This document shows positions 1 through 8,363 of a stretch of DNA of 33,185 nucleotides, piece by piece; the stretch's first letter is position 1, and each line of letters opens with the position of its first letter. This DNA is from Candidatus Thorarchaeota archaeon (GTDB taxonomy: Archaea > Asgardarchaeota > Thorarchaeia > Thorarchaeales > Thorarchaeaceae). The notes below the pieces were generated by a model. The model was not told where the DNA came from. It saw nothing but the letters and a program-made list of their open reading frames with translations, and searched no databases. A program made the translations under genes and the position numbers. Location: assembly GCA_016840825.1 (NCBI GenBank), contig JAEORN010000242.1, positions 1-33,185 on the forward strand, read 5' to 3'.

Positions 1-2
1 CT

Positions 3-1223
3 GGTTTAGGATTAGAAGTTGATTGGCAAGAAGTACTAGACTCCACAAAGGTAGTACTAGATTCTCATCCTGCTCCTTGGATAGCTCTTCAACTACAACT
101 CCTTAACTACTCAGTAGCAATTGGAAGCCATCGTGCCCCTCTCAAATCATATACTCTCGCTGCTATTGGGAATTTGATACACACTAATGAAGAGCTAGCT
201 TGTTTCTCTCCTTTCTATTGGATATATCATGCGGCATTGTGGGATAGATTGGAGGATCAAGATAAGAAATGGGCACTTACCGAAAAGGCCATTGAGATAG
301 CTAAGGATTACGATGACCGTTACTCCATAGGCTATGGGTACAGGACACTCGCATCTCTCTCGTTTTCTTCTGATGTCGAACAAACCAAGCATTATCTGAA
401 ATCTGCTGATGCCATCTTCGAAGACCTCGGACATAAACTAGGTCTGGCTGAGAATTATGATAGTATGAGTGGTGTTTACCAAATCACAGGTTACTTTGAC
501 AAAGCCTTAGAATGCCTGTTTGAGTCCATGAGAATCAAAGAAGCACTTGGTGTAGACAACTGGTTGACACCAACTAATGTGGCATGGATCTATAATATGA
601 TAGGAGATTACGAGACTGCCTTGGAATGGTCACAATATGCATTGATGACAATCTGCATGTGTGATAATCTACTAGGATATCCGCATCTGGTAAGAGCTCG
701 CGCATTGATTAATATTGGACGAATAAAGGATGCAGTGAATCATCTAGATATCGCACTTCGATATGCTCTGAAAGAGGGTGATGAGCGTCTCATGAGGCTC
801 TATGATGTCACCCAAACTCTCATTCAAAGAGTTGAAGGCGATCCCTCTTCAGCAATGCCTAATCTTGAAGAACACATCGCAACTGACTATCCAACCCTCA
901 ACATCTTTGATATCGATGAATATCTCCTTCTTCTAGCAGAAACTGAGCTATTCTCCTTCAATCTTGATGATGAGAATCAGCATTCAGAGCACTCAGGACC
1001 ATGGATGGAACTGATGGAGGAACGGGCAAGAGAGAAGGAAGCGCCTGGATTTCTTGGATTAGTTCTACTTCTCAAGGCAAGATTAAGATTGAAACAGAAT
1101 AGAATAGAATCTGCAAGATACCTAATCTATGAAGTTCAACAATTAGGGGAGATTTACAATATGGACACCCTCTATAATCGAGCTACCAATCTGAATGAGA
1201 TCGTCAACATGCTCGAATCATAG
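3..1223 (+). CDS. TPR-repeat protein, 5' end cut by the window edge
   Basis: The reading frame is open from the left edge to the stop at 1223, so the N-terminus lies outside the window; a TTG at 174 is merely internal. The visible part (about 406 residues) is almost entirely helical, with TPR-type repeats such as YFDKALECLFESMRIKEALG and DYETALEWSQYALM. It has a C-terminal block (PGFLGLVLLLKARLRLKQN) that matches the end of the TPR protein at 27903-29402 (YLGFWGLALFLQAQMKINQ), so the two are paralogs. TPR solenoids are protein-interaction scaffolds; no catalytic domain, membrane helix or signal is visible here. The partner is unknown. A TATA-like stretch follows before the next gene, so it is probably transcribed separately from its downstream neighbour. 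Confidence 0.85.
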   Translation, partial: GLGLEVDWQEVLDSTKVVLDSHPAPWIALQLQLLNYSVAIGSHRAPLKSYTLAAIGNLIHTNEELACFSPFYWIYHAALWDRLEDQDKKWALTEKAIEIAKDYDDRYSIGYGYRTLASLSFSSDVEQTKHYLKSADAIFEDLGHKLGLAENYDSMSGVYQITGYFDKALECLFESMRIKEALGVDNWLTPTNVAWIYNMIGDYETALEWSQYALMTICMCDNLLGYPHLVRARALINIGRIKDAVNHLDIALRYALKEGDERLMRLYDVTQTLIQRVEGDPSSAMPNLEEHIATDYPTLNIFDIDEYLLLLAETELFSFNLDDENQHSEHSGPWMELMEERAREKEAPGFLGLVLLLKARLRLKQNRIESARYLIYEVQQLGEIYNMDTLYNRATNLNEIVNMLES

Positions 1224-1272
1224 ATTTATGATAGTACAGTTTGCTGTATGATGCTTTTGAATCAAGAGGCTT

Positions 1273-1306
1273 TTTATAATGGATTTTTTCCTCTTGTAGA
1301 AGGGGA
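1273..1306 (+). promoter_or_regulatory. TATA-like box and ribosome-binding site of the secreted propeller gene
   Basis: TTTATAAT at 1273-1280 sits about 35 bases before the ATG at 1312, and a purine-rich AGGGGAT lies at about 1300-1306. The arrangement suits a short leader with a Shine-Dalgarno site and supports the ATG at 1312 as the start. Confidence 0.45.
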
Positions 1307-1311
1307 TTTCA

Positions 1312-3261
1312 ATGGCCCGATATCGAAAACTAGTACTATTTATGATTCTCATTTTGAGTACGTATTGCCTTTCATTCGCAATACCTCTCAGTTCTCCTAC
1401 TGATGCTGGTATTGTTGAAAAGGACTTCATAGATTCTGGCGCTATATCAACGCAGATGCTTCCTGATCCTGACCTTGACGAAGAACCTGCGGTTGCTGTT
1501 GTAGGAGGCTCTGAGGAACCTTCTGCTATTCATGGTATAAATGCAGATACAGGCGATTCGTTCGAAGTTTTAAACTGGAGTCATACAGCTGGAGAGCATG
1601 TAGATATAGATGACTTCATCTATTTCTATCAGACGTTTGATTGGGATAAAGAAACTATGCCAACGGACGCCATTGTGCGCCTTAACTTCAGCATCAGTCT
1701 CGGAGGCGAATTCACTACAGTCGAGAACAACAAAGCATGGAGGTGGTTCCAAGGTCATATGTGGTTAATCGACTCATCAAGCACCTGGATTGAGGTCCTC
1801 ACAACTGATTCTTATGCAACCACAGAACCAAGAAGCTTTCGATCCAATTTGAATTATTGGCAAGTGGTTGATGCTTGGAGAGGTATGGTTGAGGATGAAT
1901 TTGGATATCAAGATGACCCTGAGGACATTCTCACTGTAGCAGTAGGATTATCACCAACTGAGTACTTCGAATCTGATGGTGCCTATACGCCGTGGGACAA
2001 TTTCACAGGTTCTGTAGCTCTGAATGTGACATCTTTCGAAGTTTTCGTGGTAGAATATGTTGCCCCAGATCCTTCCGACCATCTTACAGCGAGTTTCAAC
2101 CAGACCTGGAGTCAGACTGTAGGTGATTTCTATCCTGGTCACGAAGTAGCTAGCCAACTTGTTTCAGTTTTCTTCAATGATTACGTAAGATTAGAGGATG
2201 GGTCCATCTATGTTCTTTCTAGCTCTCGTACAGACTATGCACTGTATCAGCAGTATGGTCTGTATACAAGTTACCAGTTTCTTCAAAAGTACGATTCGAG
2301 CTTGAACTTGATTTGGACCCAACGAAATATCAACAGGTCCCAAGGAATCAGTCTTACCTATCACGAGAACTACCTATACTCAGCTGGATTCACCTATGTC
2401 GATGGTGGTGGAAGAGATTCAGTTGTGACCAAATGGACCCTAGATGGCCATCAAGTATGGCAGGATGTTTGGGATGGTGAATTCTATGAAACTGCAGCAT
2501 CTGTAGCTGTCGATACTGATGGATCGGTCTATGCCATTGCTGACCATATCGACTATGTTTCAGGAAGCGTCGGTGAGTCAATGATTCTGAAGTATGATAG
2601 TAATGGCAATCTCCTTTGGAACAAGAGCTATTACGTTCCAGTGTATGAAAACTGTCGTTTAGTCATTCATGGAGGGTATCTCTATGCTCTTACATCGGTG
2701 ATGCTATGCTTCAGTATGGATGGTGAGATTCAGTGGGAAGGTTCCTTCATCGCACATGATTGGGCATTCGATGGTGAAACGTTCTATGCGGTTACACCTT
2801 ACAATGGGATGACATTGATTGCTTGTGACGAGTCGGGATCAGAATTATGGAATTCTTCTTACCACGAGGAGTTAGTTGGAGGATTTGAGGAATTCTTCTA
2901 CACTCACGATATCGCTGTGAAACCCAATGGGAATATTGTTGTTCTCAACTATGGAATAAGTTACAGTCATGATTTCAAGCTGCTTGAATTCAGTGACACC
3001 GGGACTCTGATAGATATCAAAACTATTGGTGAGGATTATTGGCCATATGGAGGCGCACTCATGAATCAACTAATCTATGCCGATAATGATCAGTTCTATG
3101 TTGGTCATATGGTGCCAACAGAAGAAGGCTGGGTTGTGAGTGTTGAAGCGTTCGGTATGGATAGAGCAGGACCTGCTTTAGATATTGGTTTCATTTTGCT
3201 AATTGGAGCTGGCGCTGCAGTGGTTATTGTGATCATTCTAATAATCAAGCTGAAGAAATAG
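1312..3261 (+). CDS. Secreted beta-propeller protein with C-terminal membrane anchor
   Basis: The 649-residue protein starts with Arg/Lys plus a hydrophobic stretch (KLVLFMILILSTYCLSFAIP), a signal peptide. Residues about 60-250 form a beta-rich sandwich-like region with many aromatic residues. Residues about 260-620 carry six or so repeats of the type D-x-G-x-x-x-W (DGHQVWQD, NGNLLWNKS, DGEIQWEGS, SGSELWNSS), typical of PQQ-like or SBBP propellers. A single helix (about 622-646) ending in KLKK anchors the C-terminus, so the bulk should face outside. Such proteins usually bind ligands, partners or sugars; no enzyme motif is visible. It converges on the clan CD peptidase gene, and two hairpins lie between the stop codons. 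The propeller call rests on repeat spacing; the ligand is unknown. Confidence 0.8.
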   Translation: MARYRKLVLFMILILSTYCLSFAIPLSSPTDAGIVEKDFIDSGAISTQMLPDPDLDEEPAVAVVGGSEEPSAIHGINADTGDSFEVLNWSHTAGEHVDIDDFIYFYQTFDWDKETMPTDAIVRLNFSISLGGEFTTVENNKAWRWFQGHMWLIDSSSTWIEVLTTDSYATTEPRSFRSNLNYWQVVDAWRGMVEDEFGYQDDPEDILTVAVGLSPTEYFESDGAYTPWDNFTGSVALNVTSFEVFVVEYVAPDPSDHLTASFNQTWSQTVGDFYPGHEVASQLVSVFFNDYVRLEDGSIYVLSSSRTDYALYQQYGLYTSYQFLQKYDSSLNLIWTQRNINRSQGISLTYHENYLYSAGFTYVDGGGRDSVVTKWTLDGHQVWQDVWDGEFYETAASVAVDTDGSVYAIADHIDYVSGSVGESMILKYDSNGNLLWNKSYYVPVYENCRLVIHGGYLYALTSVMLCFSMDGEIQWEGSFIAHDWAFDGETFYAVTPYNGMTLIACDESGSELWNSSYHEELVGGFEEFFYTHDIAVKPNGNIVVLNYGISYSHDFKLLEFSDTGTLIDIKTIGEDYWPYGGALMNQLIYADNDQFYVGHMVPTEEGWVVSVEAFGMDRAGPALDIGFILLIGAGAAVVIVIILIIKLKK

Positions 3262-3271
3262 ATTTGGAAAC

Positions 3272-3290
3272 AGGGAGCTTAAAGCTCCCT
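3272..3290 (+). terminator. 3' hairpin AGGGAGC-TTAAA-GCTCCCT
   Basis: A perfect 7-bp stem with a 5-base loop lies 11 bases after the stop of the propeller gene. The same stem with other 5-base loops recurs at 11672, 22106 and 29410, and with a 6-bp stem at 33014. It is probably an RNA 3'-end or terminator structure, although no strong T run follows. Confidence 0.5.
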
Positions 3291-3320
3291 CAATTTATTG
3301 AGCAATTCACCTTTTAGAGT

Positions 3321-3336
3321 TGGTCGAAATCGACCA
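3321..3336. terminator. Second hairpin between convergent genes
   Basis: TGGTCG-AAAT-CGACCA is a perfect 6-bp inverted repeat between the convergent stops at 3261 and 3363. It could serve the minus-strand gene. The role is inferred from position only. Confidence 0.35.
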
Positions 3337-3362
3337 TCTTAGCCTCAAGCTATCTAGTTGCA

Positions 3363-4622
3363 TCACAGAAATATACTATTCCCATAGATACCATCGGTAC
3401 CAATAATGTTACCGACAGTGGACCCTACTTGGTCTCCATTATCATCATAGTGTGGAGTTTCATCCTTGCTATCCATAGCAGCAGCATATCCAAATGCTTC
3501 AGCCATTGAGATCAACCCATCATTGTTGATATCTGCCCAAATTGGTATATCATACCCCCAAATGTGAAAGCCATAGAATGCGCAAAGGATACGAAATGTG
3601 AATTCTGAGAATCCTAACGCATCAGATGCCCATGCAGGCTCATTCCACGAACATGCTGTCATGATTATCCTGTTTGATAGGCTAAGATAAGGAATGAAGG
3701 CACCAGAGAAACATTGTTGCATAATCACTATCATATGGTGACATTGGATTGAATCAAGCCAACCTGAGAACTCTGTATAACTAACCCCGTTATTATCTAG
3801 ATCATCCCATGTGCAAATTCCTGCTTCGTCTCCATGGTCCGTGACGTAGACAAAGAGTGAATCGGCTCGTCCCATCTCTCCACTCAGGTATGAAAAGACT
3901 TCATTCATACCATCACTAGTTCCAGGGTAATCAACAGGTACACCTGTTCGATCTCCAGTCCCATTATTATAACAGACAAAGATGTTGTCAGGATCGTATC
4001 CGTTGAATAATAAGAGCACATAGAACCATTCTATGTGATTCCAATAGCGTGGATATGCATACCAATTCGAAACTCCTCCACTGAACAATATGGCATATTT
4101 CGTTGGAGTGAGGTCAGGGTACTCCATACCGCTTGGTAGATTCTCCGATGTGGAGAAAATTGTTTCATTGCATCCTGGTAGCGGTAGCGCATCGGACTGC
4201 AGACGACTATGAGCCTGATACTGTACTCCTAGTAATTTCTCCTCCATATCCTCATATTGGAGGACACCGGTCAAACTGATCCACATCCCTGCCTCTGATG
4301 AGATGGTATCGCCTATTGTGTTTGAGATAAGTAGATGGTTGCTTGAATCCATCTGATCTGTCCAGAAGTACTGTGGATGCGTGACGAGAATATCATATTT
4401 TCCAGCAACTACAACATACCCCTGAACGGTTATCACTTCACCAACATACTGCTCTGCATTATCTCCAGTGATATCACCAATATCGAGAACTACATTTTGT
4501 TGTGTTGAATCCTGCCTGAGAAACATGAAGTAATACACTGTCGCGACGTTAGTAGCGATCAGAATCAGGACAAGGACAATCAATGATTTTGATGTACCCT
4601 TCGTTGTTTTCTTCTTGGACAT
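3363..4622 (-). CDS. Membrane-anchored clan CD (caspase/legumain-like) cysteine peptidase candidate
   Basis: The ATG at 4622 is preceded by a perfect AGGAGGT (4635-4629), which decides it over the TTG at 4640. The protein has 419 residues. Residues 1-12 are basic and 13-35 form one membrane helix. Residues about 45-140 are beta-rich with VITVQGYVVV and ISLTGVL strands, resembling an OB-fold. Residues about 172-330 look like a caspase-type core: an initial AILFSGG strand, then YVTDHGDEAG (His263) and IVIMQQCFSGAF (Cys304), the His-Gly and Cys dyad spacing used by legumain (C13) and related clan CD peptidases. DINNDGLISMAE (364-375) fits an EF-hand calcium loop exactly. The catalytic part should face outside. 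Activity, calcium use and target are inferred; a non-peptidase caspase-fold protein is the alternative. Confidence 0.7.
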   Translation of the reverse strand: MSKKKTTKGTSKSLIVLVLILIATNVATVYYFMFLRQDSTQQNVVLDIGDITGDNAEQYVGEVITVQGYVVVAGKYDILVTHPQYFWTDQMDSSNHLLISNTIGDTISSEAGMWISLTGVLQYEDMEEKLLGVQYQAHSRLQSDALPLPGCNETIFSTSENLPSGMEYPDLTPTKYAILFSGGVSNWYAYPRYWNHIEWFYVLLLFNGYDPDNIFVCYNNGTGDRTGVPVDYPGTSDGMNEVFSYLSGEMGRADSLFVYVTDHGDEAGICTWDDLDNNGVSYTEFSGWLDSIQCHHMIVIMQQCFSGAFIPYLSLSNRIIMTACSWNEPAWASDALGFSEFTFRILCAFYGFHIWGYDIPIWADINNDGLISMAEAFGYAAAMDSKDETPHYDDNGDQVGSTVGNIIGTDGIYGNSIFL

Positions 4623-4628
4623 GAGAAT

Positions 4629-4635
4629 ACCTCCT
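4629..4635 (-). promoter_or_regulatory. Strong ribosome-binding site fixing the peptidase start
   Basis: AGGAGGT on the minus strand lies 6 bases before the ATG at 4622. The longer frame would place this site inside the coding sequence, so the shorter start is preferred. Confidence 0.8.
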
Positions 4636-4703
4636 AACAACCACCGAATCTACGATTCTTAGGCGGATTCGATAATAAAGTATGTGCATTGATTGATGAC
4701 GTC

Positions 4704-5666
4704 ATGAGAGGAACGGACGATGATGAAGCATTACAGGTTGAAGAAGATTTTAAACAACACGAGTGTGCACACGGGCATATGGACGTCACTCTTCAGAACT
4801 ATCCAGATCTCAAGGACTACTTAGACGAAGTCAGCGACTCCATCGCTTCCACATTAGATACTCGATCAATTATCCTGTTTGGCGGAATAGCCCTTGACGA
4901 TTTCTCAAAGAAATATAGTGATATCGATATTGTTGTCGTTCTCAAAACTGGTTTGACTGAAAAAGAGCATCAAGAGATTGAACGATTAATAGCTAAATTG
5001 ATGGAATTCGATTCAGTCTATACCAGACTTCTCTATGTGTATTTTATCCCTATCTTCATGATCGAATCGCCTTCCATGGAGTTCAATCCAGGAGATAGTT
5101 TGATCTTCGGAAACGGACGAATGCGACCCATTAATCAATATCCATTATCCATTACTGATGACTATAGTATTCGTGAGAAAGGAAGGATCTTGTTTGGTGA
5201 AGATCTTAGAAGACATTTTCCTAAACCACCAACGGACTGCTTTTGGGAGATGTTCATTCGTTCCCTGCCATATATCGAACAAGCTATCCAGAAGCATCCA
5301 TTTCAGTTCATTGAAGAACATAATGATCACACAACGGTCAATTGGCTCCTATATTTTCCAAGACTGCTTTATTCACTAATGAAGGATGATCTTATAGGAA
5401 AGTCAGATAGTGCACCATGGTTTCAAGAGCAATATGATGGACCCCTTGGAGATTTTCTAGTTGAAATTGCTAGATGCAGACGGAAGAATACTGACTTACT
5501 CAACGATAAGAATCTGATTCTGAACAGCAGAAGAGTAATTCTGTTCACCTTGGAGAAAATCCTTGAATTCAGAGGTGTAAAGTCTAGTTTGAGTGATTTA
5601 GTTAATATTGATTCGATCGAAACCGATTTCTTTCCTGTAATGAGCAAATTCAGAGATTCAATATGA
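4704..5666 (+). CDS. Nucleotidyltransferase-domain protein (aminoglycoside adenylyltransferase-like layout)
   Basis: Residues 56-80 read SIILFGGIALDDFSKKYSDI followed by DIVVVL. This is the Pol beta-type nucleotidyltransferase core: a Gly-Gly turn, then SDID whose two Asp residues bind metal. The C-terminal half is helical and ends in a block with LNSRRVILFTLEKIL, reminiscent of the helical domain of AadA/DUF4111 adenylyltransferases. The family transfers a nucleotide from NTP to a small molecule or macromolecule; the substrate here is unknown and resistance should not be assumed. The second position of the GS motif is Gly rather than Ser. ATG at 4704 was chosen; TTG at 4689 is in frame and possible. 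It is divergent from the peptidase gene, with an AT-rich stretch at about 4670-4680 as likely promoter. Confidence 0.75.
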   Translation: MRGTDDDEALQVEEDFKQHECAHGHMDVTLQNYPDLKDYLDEVSDSIASTLDTRSIILFGGIALDDFSKKYSDIDIVVVLKTGLTEKEHQEIERLIAKLMEFDSVYTRLLYVYFIPIFMIESPSMEFNPGDSLIFGNGRMRPINQYPLSITDDYSIREKGRILFGEDLRRHFPKPPTDCFWEMFIRSLPYIEQAIQKHPFQFIEEHNDHTTVNWLLYFPRLLYSLMKDDLIGKSDSAPWFQEQYDGPLGDFLVEIARCRRKNTDLLNDKNLILNSRRVILFTLEKILEFRGVKSSLSDLVNIDSIETDFFPVMSKFRDSI

Positions 5667-5712
5667 AGAAACTCAATCTCCCATTGAACTGCAACGGAAT
5701 CAATCTTTGTTC

Positions 5713-5731
5713 CTCAATTCATTGAGTTTTT
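5713..5731 (+). terminator. Hairpin followed by T run
   Basis: CTCAAT-TC-ATTGAG followed by TTTTT lies between the convergent stops of the nucleotidyltransferase and the PH-like gene. AACTCAAT at 5670-5677 could pair with the same right arm. It is a plausible intrinsic-type terminator for the + strand gene. Confidence 0.45.
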
Positions 5732-5739
5732 AAACACAA

Positions 5740-6270
5740 TTATCTCATCTTGAATCCAAGATGGCTACTTAGAATGGATTTCGCATCGTTGTATCTTCTT
5801 TTATCAATGGGTATCTTGAACGGTTTCTTTTCTTTCGTTGGTGCGCTAATTTCTACATGTGCTCCGAACAATCCCTTCTTTACCCTAACCCAATCGACCT
5901 CATCAAAAGGAATAGAGAGTGATTTGGGATGCATTTCAGCAATCTCGTCAGCAGACCTCCCTCTGTACGATTCTCTTCTCGCATTCTTTGTCGGTGCATA
6001 GCTTTGATGCACAGCCACATCATACGGTAAAGAAGTTCCTTGAGGTGCATCAGTTTCCTCATCCCAAACGACTGCACAGATGAATCTACTATTTGTGATG
6101 AACATATCGTATTCAGGTTGACTCTGATTCAACTGCTTCGATTTCTCATCAATGTCGGGCCTGGGGCCTGGCTTGGCTCCTTTGACTTCAATTCTCTTTG
6201 ACGACTGACTAGAAACGATGATTTTTGGTGAATCTTGAGGACTTTCAAATATCGCGAGGATTTGCTCCAT
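5740..6270 (-). CDS. Hypothetical protein with PH-like C-terminal half
   Basis: I do not recognise the family of this 176-residue soluble protein. Residues about 50-75 (EYDMFITNSRFICAVVWDEE) and 115-170 (LSIPFDEVDWVRVKKGLFGA, then KPFKIPIDKRRYNDAKSIL) follow the pattern of bacterial PH-like domains: a strand saying how a ligand 'looks', a regulatory strand, then a closing helix. The N-terminal 45 residues are rich in Lys, Ser and Pro and probably flexible. There is no signal or membrane helix. The ATG at 6270 is preceded by AAGGA. It is divergent from the VOC gene, with a small GC-rich hairpin in the shared upstream region. Confidence 0.65.
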   Translation of the reverse strand: MEQILAIFESPQDSPKIIVSSQSSKRIEVKGAKPGPRPDIDEKSKQLNQSQPEYDMFITNSRFICAVVWDEETDAPQGTSLPYDVAVHQSYAPTKNARRESYRGRSADEIAEMHPKSLSIPFDEVDWVRVKKGLFGAHVEISAPTKEKKPFKIPIDKRRYNDAKSILSSHLGFKMR

Positions 6271-6294
6271 TGTGATTCCTTCTTAGCGGTAGGA

Positions 6295-6307
6295 AGGGGA
6301 ACCCCCT
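6295..6307. promoter_or_regulatory. GC-rich inverted repeat between divergent genes
   Basis: AGGGG-AAC-CCCCT, a perfect 5-bp inverted repeat, lies between the divergent starts at 6270 and 6353, next to an AT-rich TAATAAAG stretch. It may be an operator or a leader hairpin of the minus-strand gene. Only position supports this. Confidence 0.25.
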
Positions 6308-6352
6308 CTAATAAAGTCTGAGAAGACGCAAAATACAACATTAGATGAAGCA

Positions 6353-6814
6353 ATGAAGAACTTGACTGATTTTATTCCGAAGAATAAATGTAATATAGTT
6401 AAGTCGACACATCAAATTGGTGATGCGGAATTGGCACATATTCGAGGAATTGGTGGAGTATTCTTCAAATCAAAGGATCCGAAGATGCTTCAGCAGTGGT
6501 ATGTGGAAAAGCTCGGTTTGATACCGGATAAGGAAGGATATATCTACTTCATGTGGGCGGACTTGACCAAGCCTGGATACACTCTTTGGGCTCCTTTTCC
6601 AGAAGACACGAAATATTTCCAACCCAGTAATGCTCCCTATATGATCAACTTCGTTGTCAACAAGATTGATCACTTTGTGGAGGAGCTCAGGTCTAAAGGC
6701 GTCAATGTAGATGAGCGAGGAGTACAAGAAACCGAACAAGGCAAGTTCGCATGGTGCATGGACCCTGAAGGCAATCGGATAGAGCTTTGGGAGCCAAGTG
6801 ACAATCCCGAATAG
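6353..6814 (+). CDS. VOC (glyoxalase/dioxygenase-fold) family protein
   Basis: After about 25 unconserved residues the 153-residue protein shows the vicinal-oxygen-chelate pattern: VFFKSKDPKMLQQWYVEKLG, then a central strand MINFVVNKIDHFVEELRSKG, and the closing MDPEGNRIELWEP. The last Glu (in IELWEP) is the usual metal ligand of the family. Lactoylglutathione lyases, dioxygenases and resistance proteins share this fold, so the substrate cannot be named. The first ligand position (His in glyoxalase I) is not obvious in the FFKSKD strand. The long N-terminal extension may mean the true start is further in, but no Met fits before the domain. It appears monocistronic. Confidence 0.85.
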   Translation: MKNLTDFIPKNKCNIVKSTHQIGDAELAHIRGIGGVFFKSKDPKMLQQWYVEKLGLIPDKEGYIYFMWADLTKPGYTLWAPFPEDTKYFQPSNAPYMINFVVNKIDHFVEELRSKGVNVDERGVQETEQGKFAWCMDPEGNRIELWEPSDNPE

Positions 6815-6906
6815 AATGGAGTCCCTCATTATCATGCGCCGCTTGATGTCAATACTTGGATATTTGAAATGAAGAATACTTAGACGATAATTGCTTTCAT
6901 AGGCAA

Positions 6907-6914
6907 TTAAATAT
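6907..6914 (+). promoter_or_regulatory. TATA box of a leaderless-type promoter
   Basis: TTAAATAT ends 24 bases before the ATG at 6938 and no Shine-Dalgarno site is present. Transcription should therefore start at or next to the start codon. Confidence 0.55.
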
Positions 6915-6937
6915 CGGTCGTCCAATATATTCTACTT

Positions 6938-7291
6938 ATGATTAACGTGACAGATTCTGATACTCCGGCATTTCATGATTTACTCTCGATAGTCGTAAAC
7001 CTCGTTCCCGATCTTCCAAAACCTAGTGAGATATTCGCTGAGATATCTGACACGGACAGAACACTCTGGCTTGAAGGTTGGTGTGATGGATGCATCGCTA
7101 GAAAGGGATTTCCTCCCAAGGGGAAAGGTATGCATCAAGAGAAACTAGACCATATTAGAGAGGTAACTCCATCTTTTCTCCAAGAGAGGGCAGAGGAGAA
7201 AGGAATGAAGGTCAAATGGTATGGATTTCTTCCATTAGATAACAAAGAATACCTGTATGGTGTATCTTGGGGAATATTCGTTAAGGAATAG
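6938..7291 (+). CDS. Hypothetical protein, 117 residues
   Basis: I do not recognise this family. It is a soluble mixed alpha/beta protein with an aromatic centre (TLWLEGWCDGCIARKGFPPK), two nearby Cys in CDGC, a Gly/Lys loop, a helix (HQEKLDHIREVTPSFLQER) and a C-terminal beta hairpin (KWYGFLPL and YGVSWGIFVKE). The CDGC pair could bind metal, but no second pair exists within the chain, so a dimer or a redox role would be needed. A TATA box sits 24-31 bases upstream of the ATG, which supports the gene being real and expressed as a leaderless mRNA. It is flanked on the same strand by the VOC and DUF1801 genes but separated from each by its own promoter-like sequence. Confidence 0.65.
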   Translation: MINVTDSDTPAFHDLLSIVVNLVPDLPKPSEIFAEISDTDRTLWLEGWCDGCIARKGFPPKGKGMHQEKLDHIREVTPSFLQERAEEKGMKVKWYGFLPLDNKEYLYGVSWGIFVKE

Positions 7292-7363
7292 ATGCCCTAA
7301 GCTAGATTGGAAGGAAATAGACACTACCAAACCTTTATCCATTAACTATCGTTTAAATTTCAT

Positions 7364-7741
7364 ATGAGCGCATCGAAGATTCGATCTGATTCAATCGATC
7401 AGTATATCGCCATGTTTCCTCAGGATATTCAGAAAATTCTGGAAGAATTGCGAAAAACAATCAGAGAAGTGGCTCCAGCAGTTCAAGAAACTATAAGCTA
7501 TGGAATACCTACTTTCAAGCTGCATGGTAATCTGGTACACTTCGCAGCCTACAAGAGCCATATTGGATTCTATCCTGGTGGACCTTCAGCAATCAAGGCG
7601 TTCAAGGACGAGCTAGTGTCGTACAAACAATCAAAGGGTACTGTACAATTTCCTCTAGATAGCCCAATACCATTCTCGTTGGTACGCAAGATGGTTCAGT
7701 TTAGGGTAAAAGAGAATGAATCAAAGATGAAGAAAAAATGA
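7364..7741 (+). CDS. DUF1801 (YdhG-like) protein
   Basis: The 125-residue protein matches the DUF1801 pattern throughout. It begins with the helix IDQYIAMFPQDIQKILEELR and continues with QETISYGIPTFKLHGNLVHF, the AAYKSHIGFYPGG strand pair, a YKQSKGTVQFPLDSPIP turn and the final helix LVRKMVQFRVKEN. Its bacterial relative YdhG was described as a frataxin-like iron chaperone; members are common in many prokaryotes and the role in archaea is not settled. Length is normal for the family. An ACCTTTATCC stretch about 25 bases upstream may be the TATA region. No operon partner is evident. Confidence 0.85.
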   Translation: MSASKIRSDSIDQYIAMFPQDIQKILEELRKTIREVAPAVQETISYGIPTFKLHGNLVHFAAYKSHIGFYPGGPSAIKAFKDELVSYKQSKGTVQFPLDSPIPFSLVRKMVQFRVKENESKMKKK

Positions 7742-7786
7742 GAGATGTTTCCACCTCTCCTTGGTAATTATTATTCCAACCATTCC

Positions 7787-8212
7787 TTATTTGATACCCC
7801 ACCAATCTGGGACCTCATGGTCCAACCAAACAGGGTCGGGTGTGACATCATCTGATGTATCCTTCCCAGGGCTGTCATGGATCACACGATTGAAGGTTTC
7901 ACTTACACTTACGGTCATGTCATTCTCCACAATGACCTGACACGAGAGAAAGACTGCAGGATGATCAAATTCGGACCGACCTGAGTTTATTAGTTTCTCA
8001 AGGAGGTCATGTTGTGCCTGAGTCTTCTTCGTTGGTACCCCTTTGTGAATGGTTACTCTGCAGGTTGTGCATTTAGCATTCCCCCCACAGGAATGGACTA
8101 TGTCTGCTTCATTATTGATGAGAGCTTTGAGGAGTTTTGTTCCCGCTTCTACGTTGATCTCCTTCAGAACATCACCCATGAAATCGACAACTGTTATCTT
8201 TGGCATATCCAT
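7787..8212 (-). CDS. [2Fe-2S] ferredoxin
   Basis: The 141-residue protein has a plant-type ferredoxin fold. Strands KITVVDFMGD and KEINVEAGTKLLKALI come first, then the cluster loop HSCGGNAKCTTCRV with Cys42, Cys48 and Cys51, and the fourth ligand in FLSCQV (Cys91). These four cysteines bind one [2Fe-2S] cluster used as a one-electron carrier. The C-terminal 35 residues (Asp- and Trp-rich) extend beyond the domain. Partner enzymes are not adjacent: the same-strand upstream gene encodes a kelch protein with a 150-base gap, so a shared function is not implied. The start could also be the ATG two codons later; no clear Shine-Dalgarno site precedes either. Confidence 0.92.
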   Translation of the reverse strand: MDMPKITVVDFMGDVLKEINVEAGTKLLKALINNEADIVHSCGGNAKCTTCRVTIHKGVPTKKTQAQHDLLEKLINSGRSEFDHPAVFLSCQVIVENDMTVSVSETFNRVIHDSPGKDTSDDVTPDPVWLDHEVPDWWGIK

Positions 8213-8363
8213 AAACTTAGAGCGTGCTCACTAAAATGCGTTATGTGATAGTGAGATTTGGCATTCGAAGCCTTCGAGAACATACCTTTTTGCCTTGAGA
8301 ATCGCCTCAGATAGACAGTCAGGTATGAATTCCTTCGTTTTCCAAGTTTCCTCGATTCGTTTT

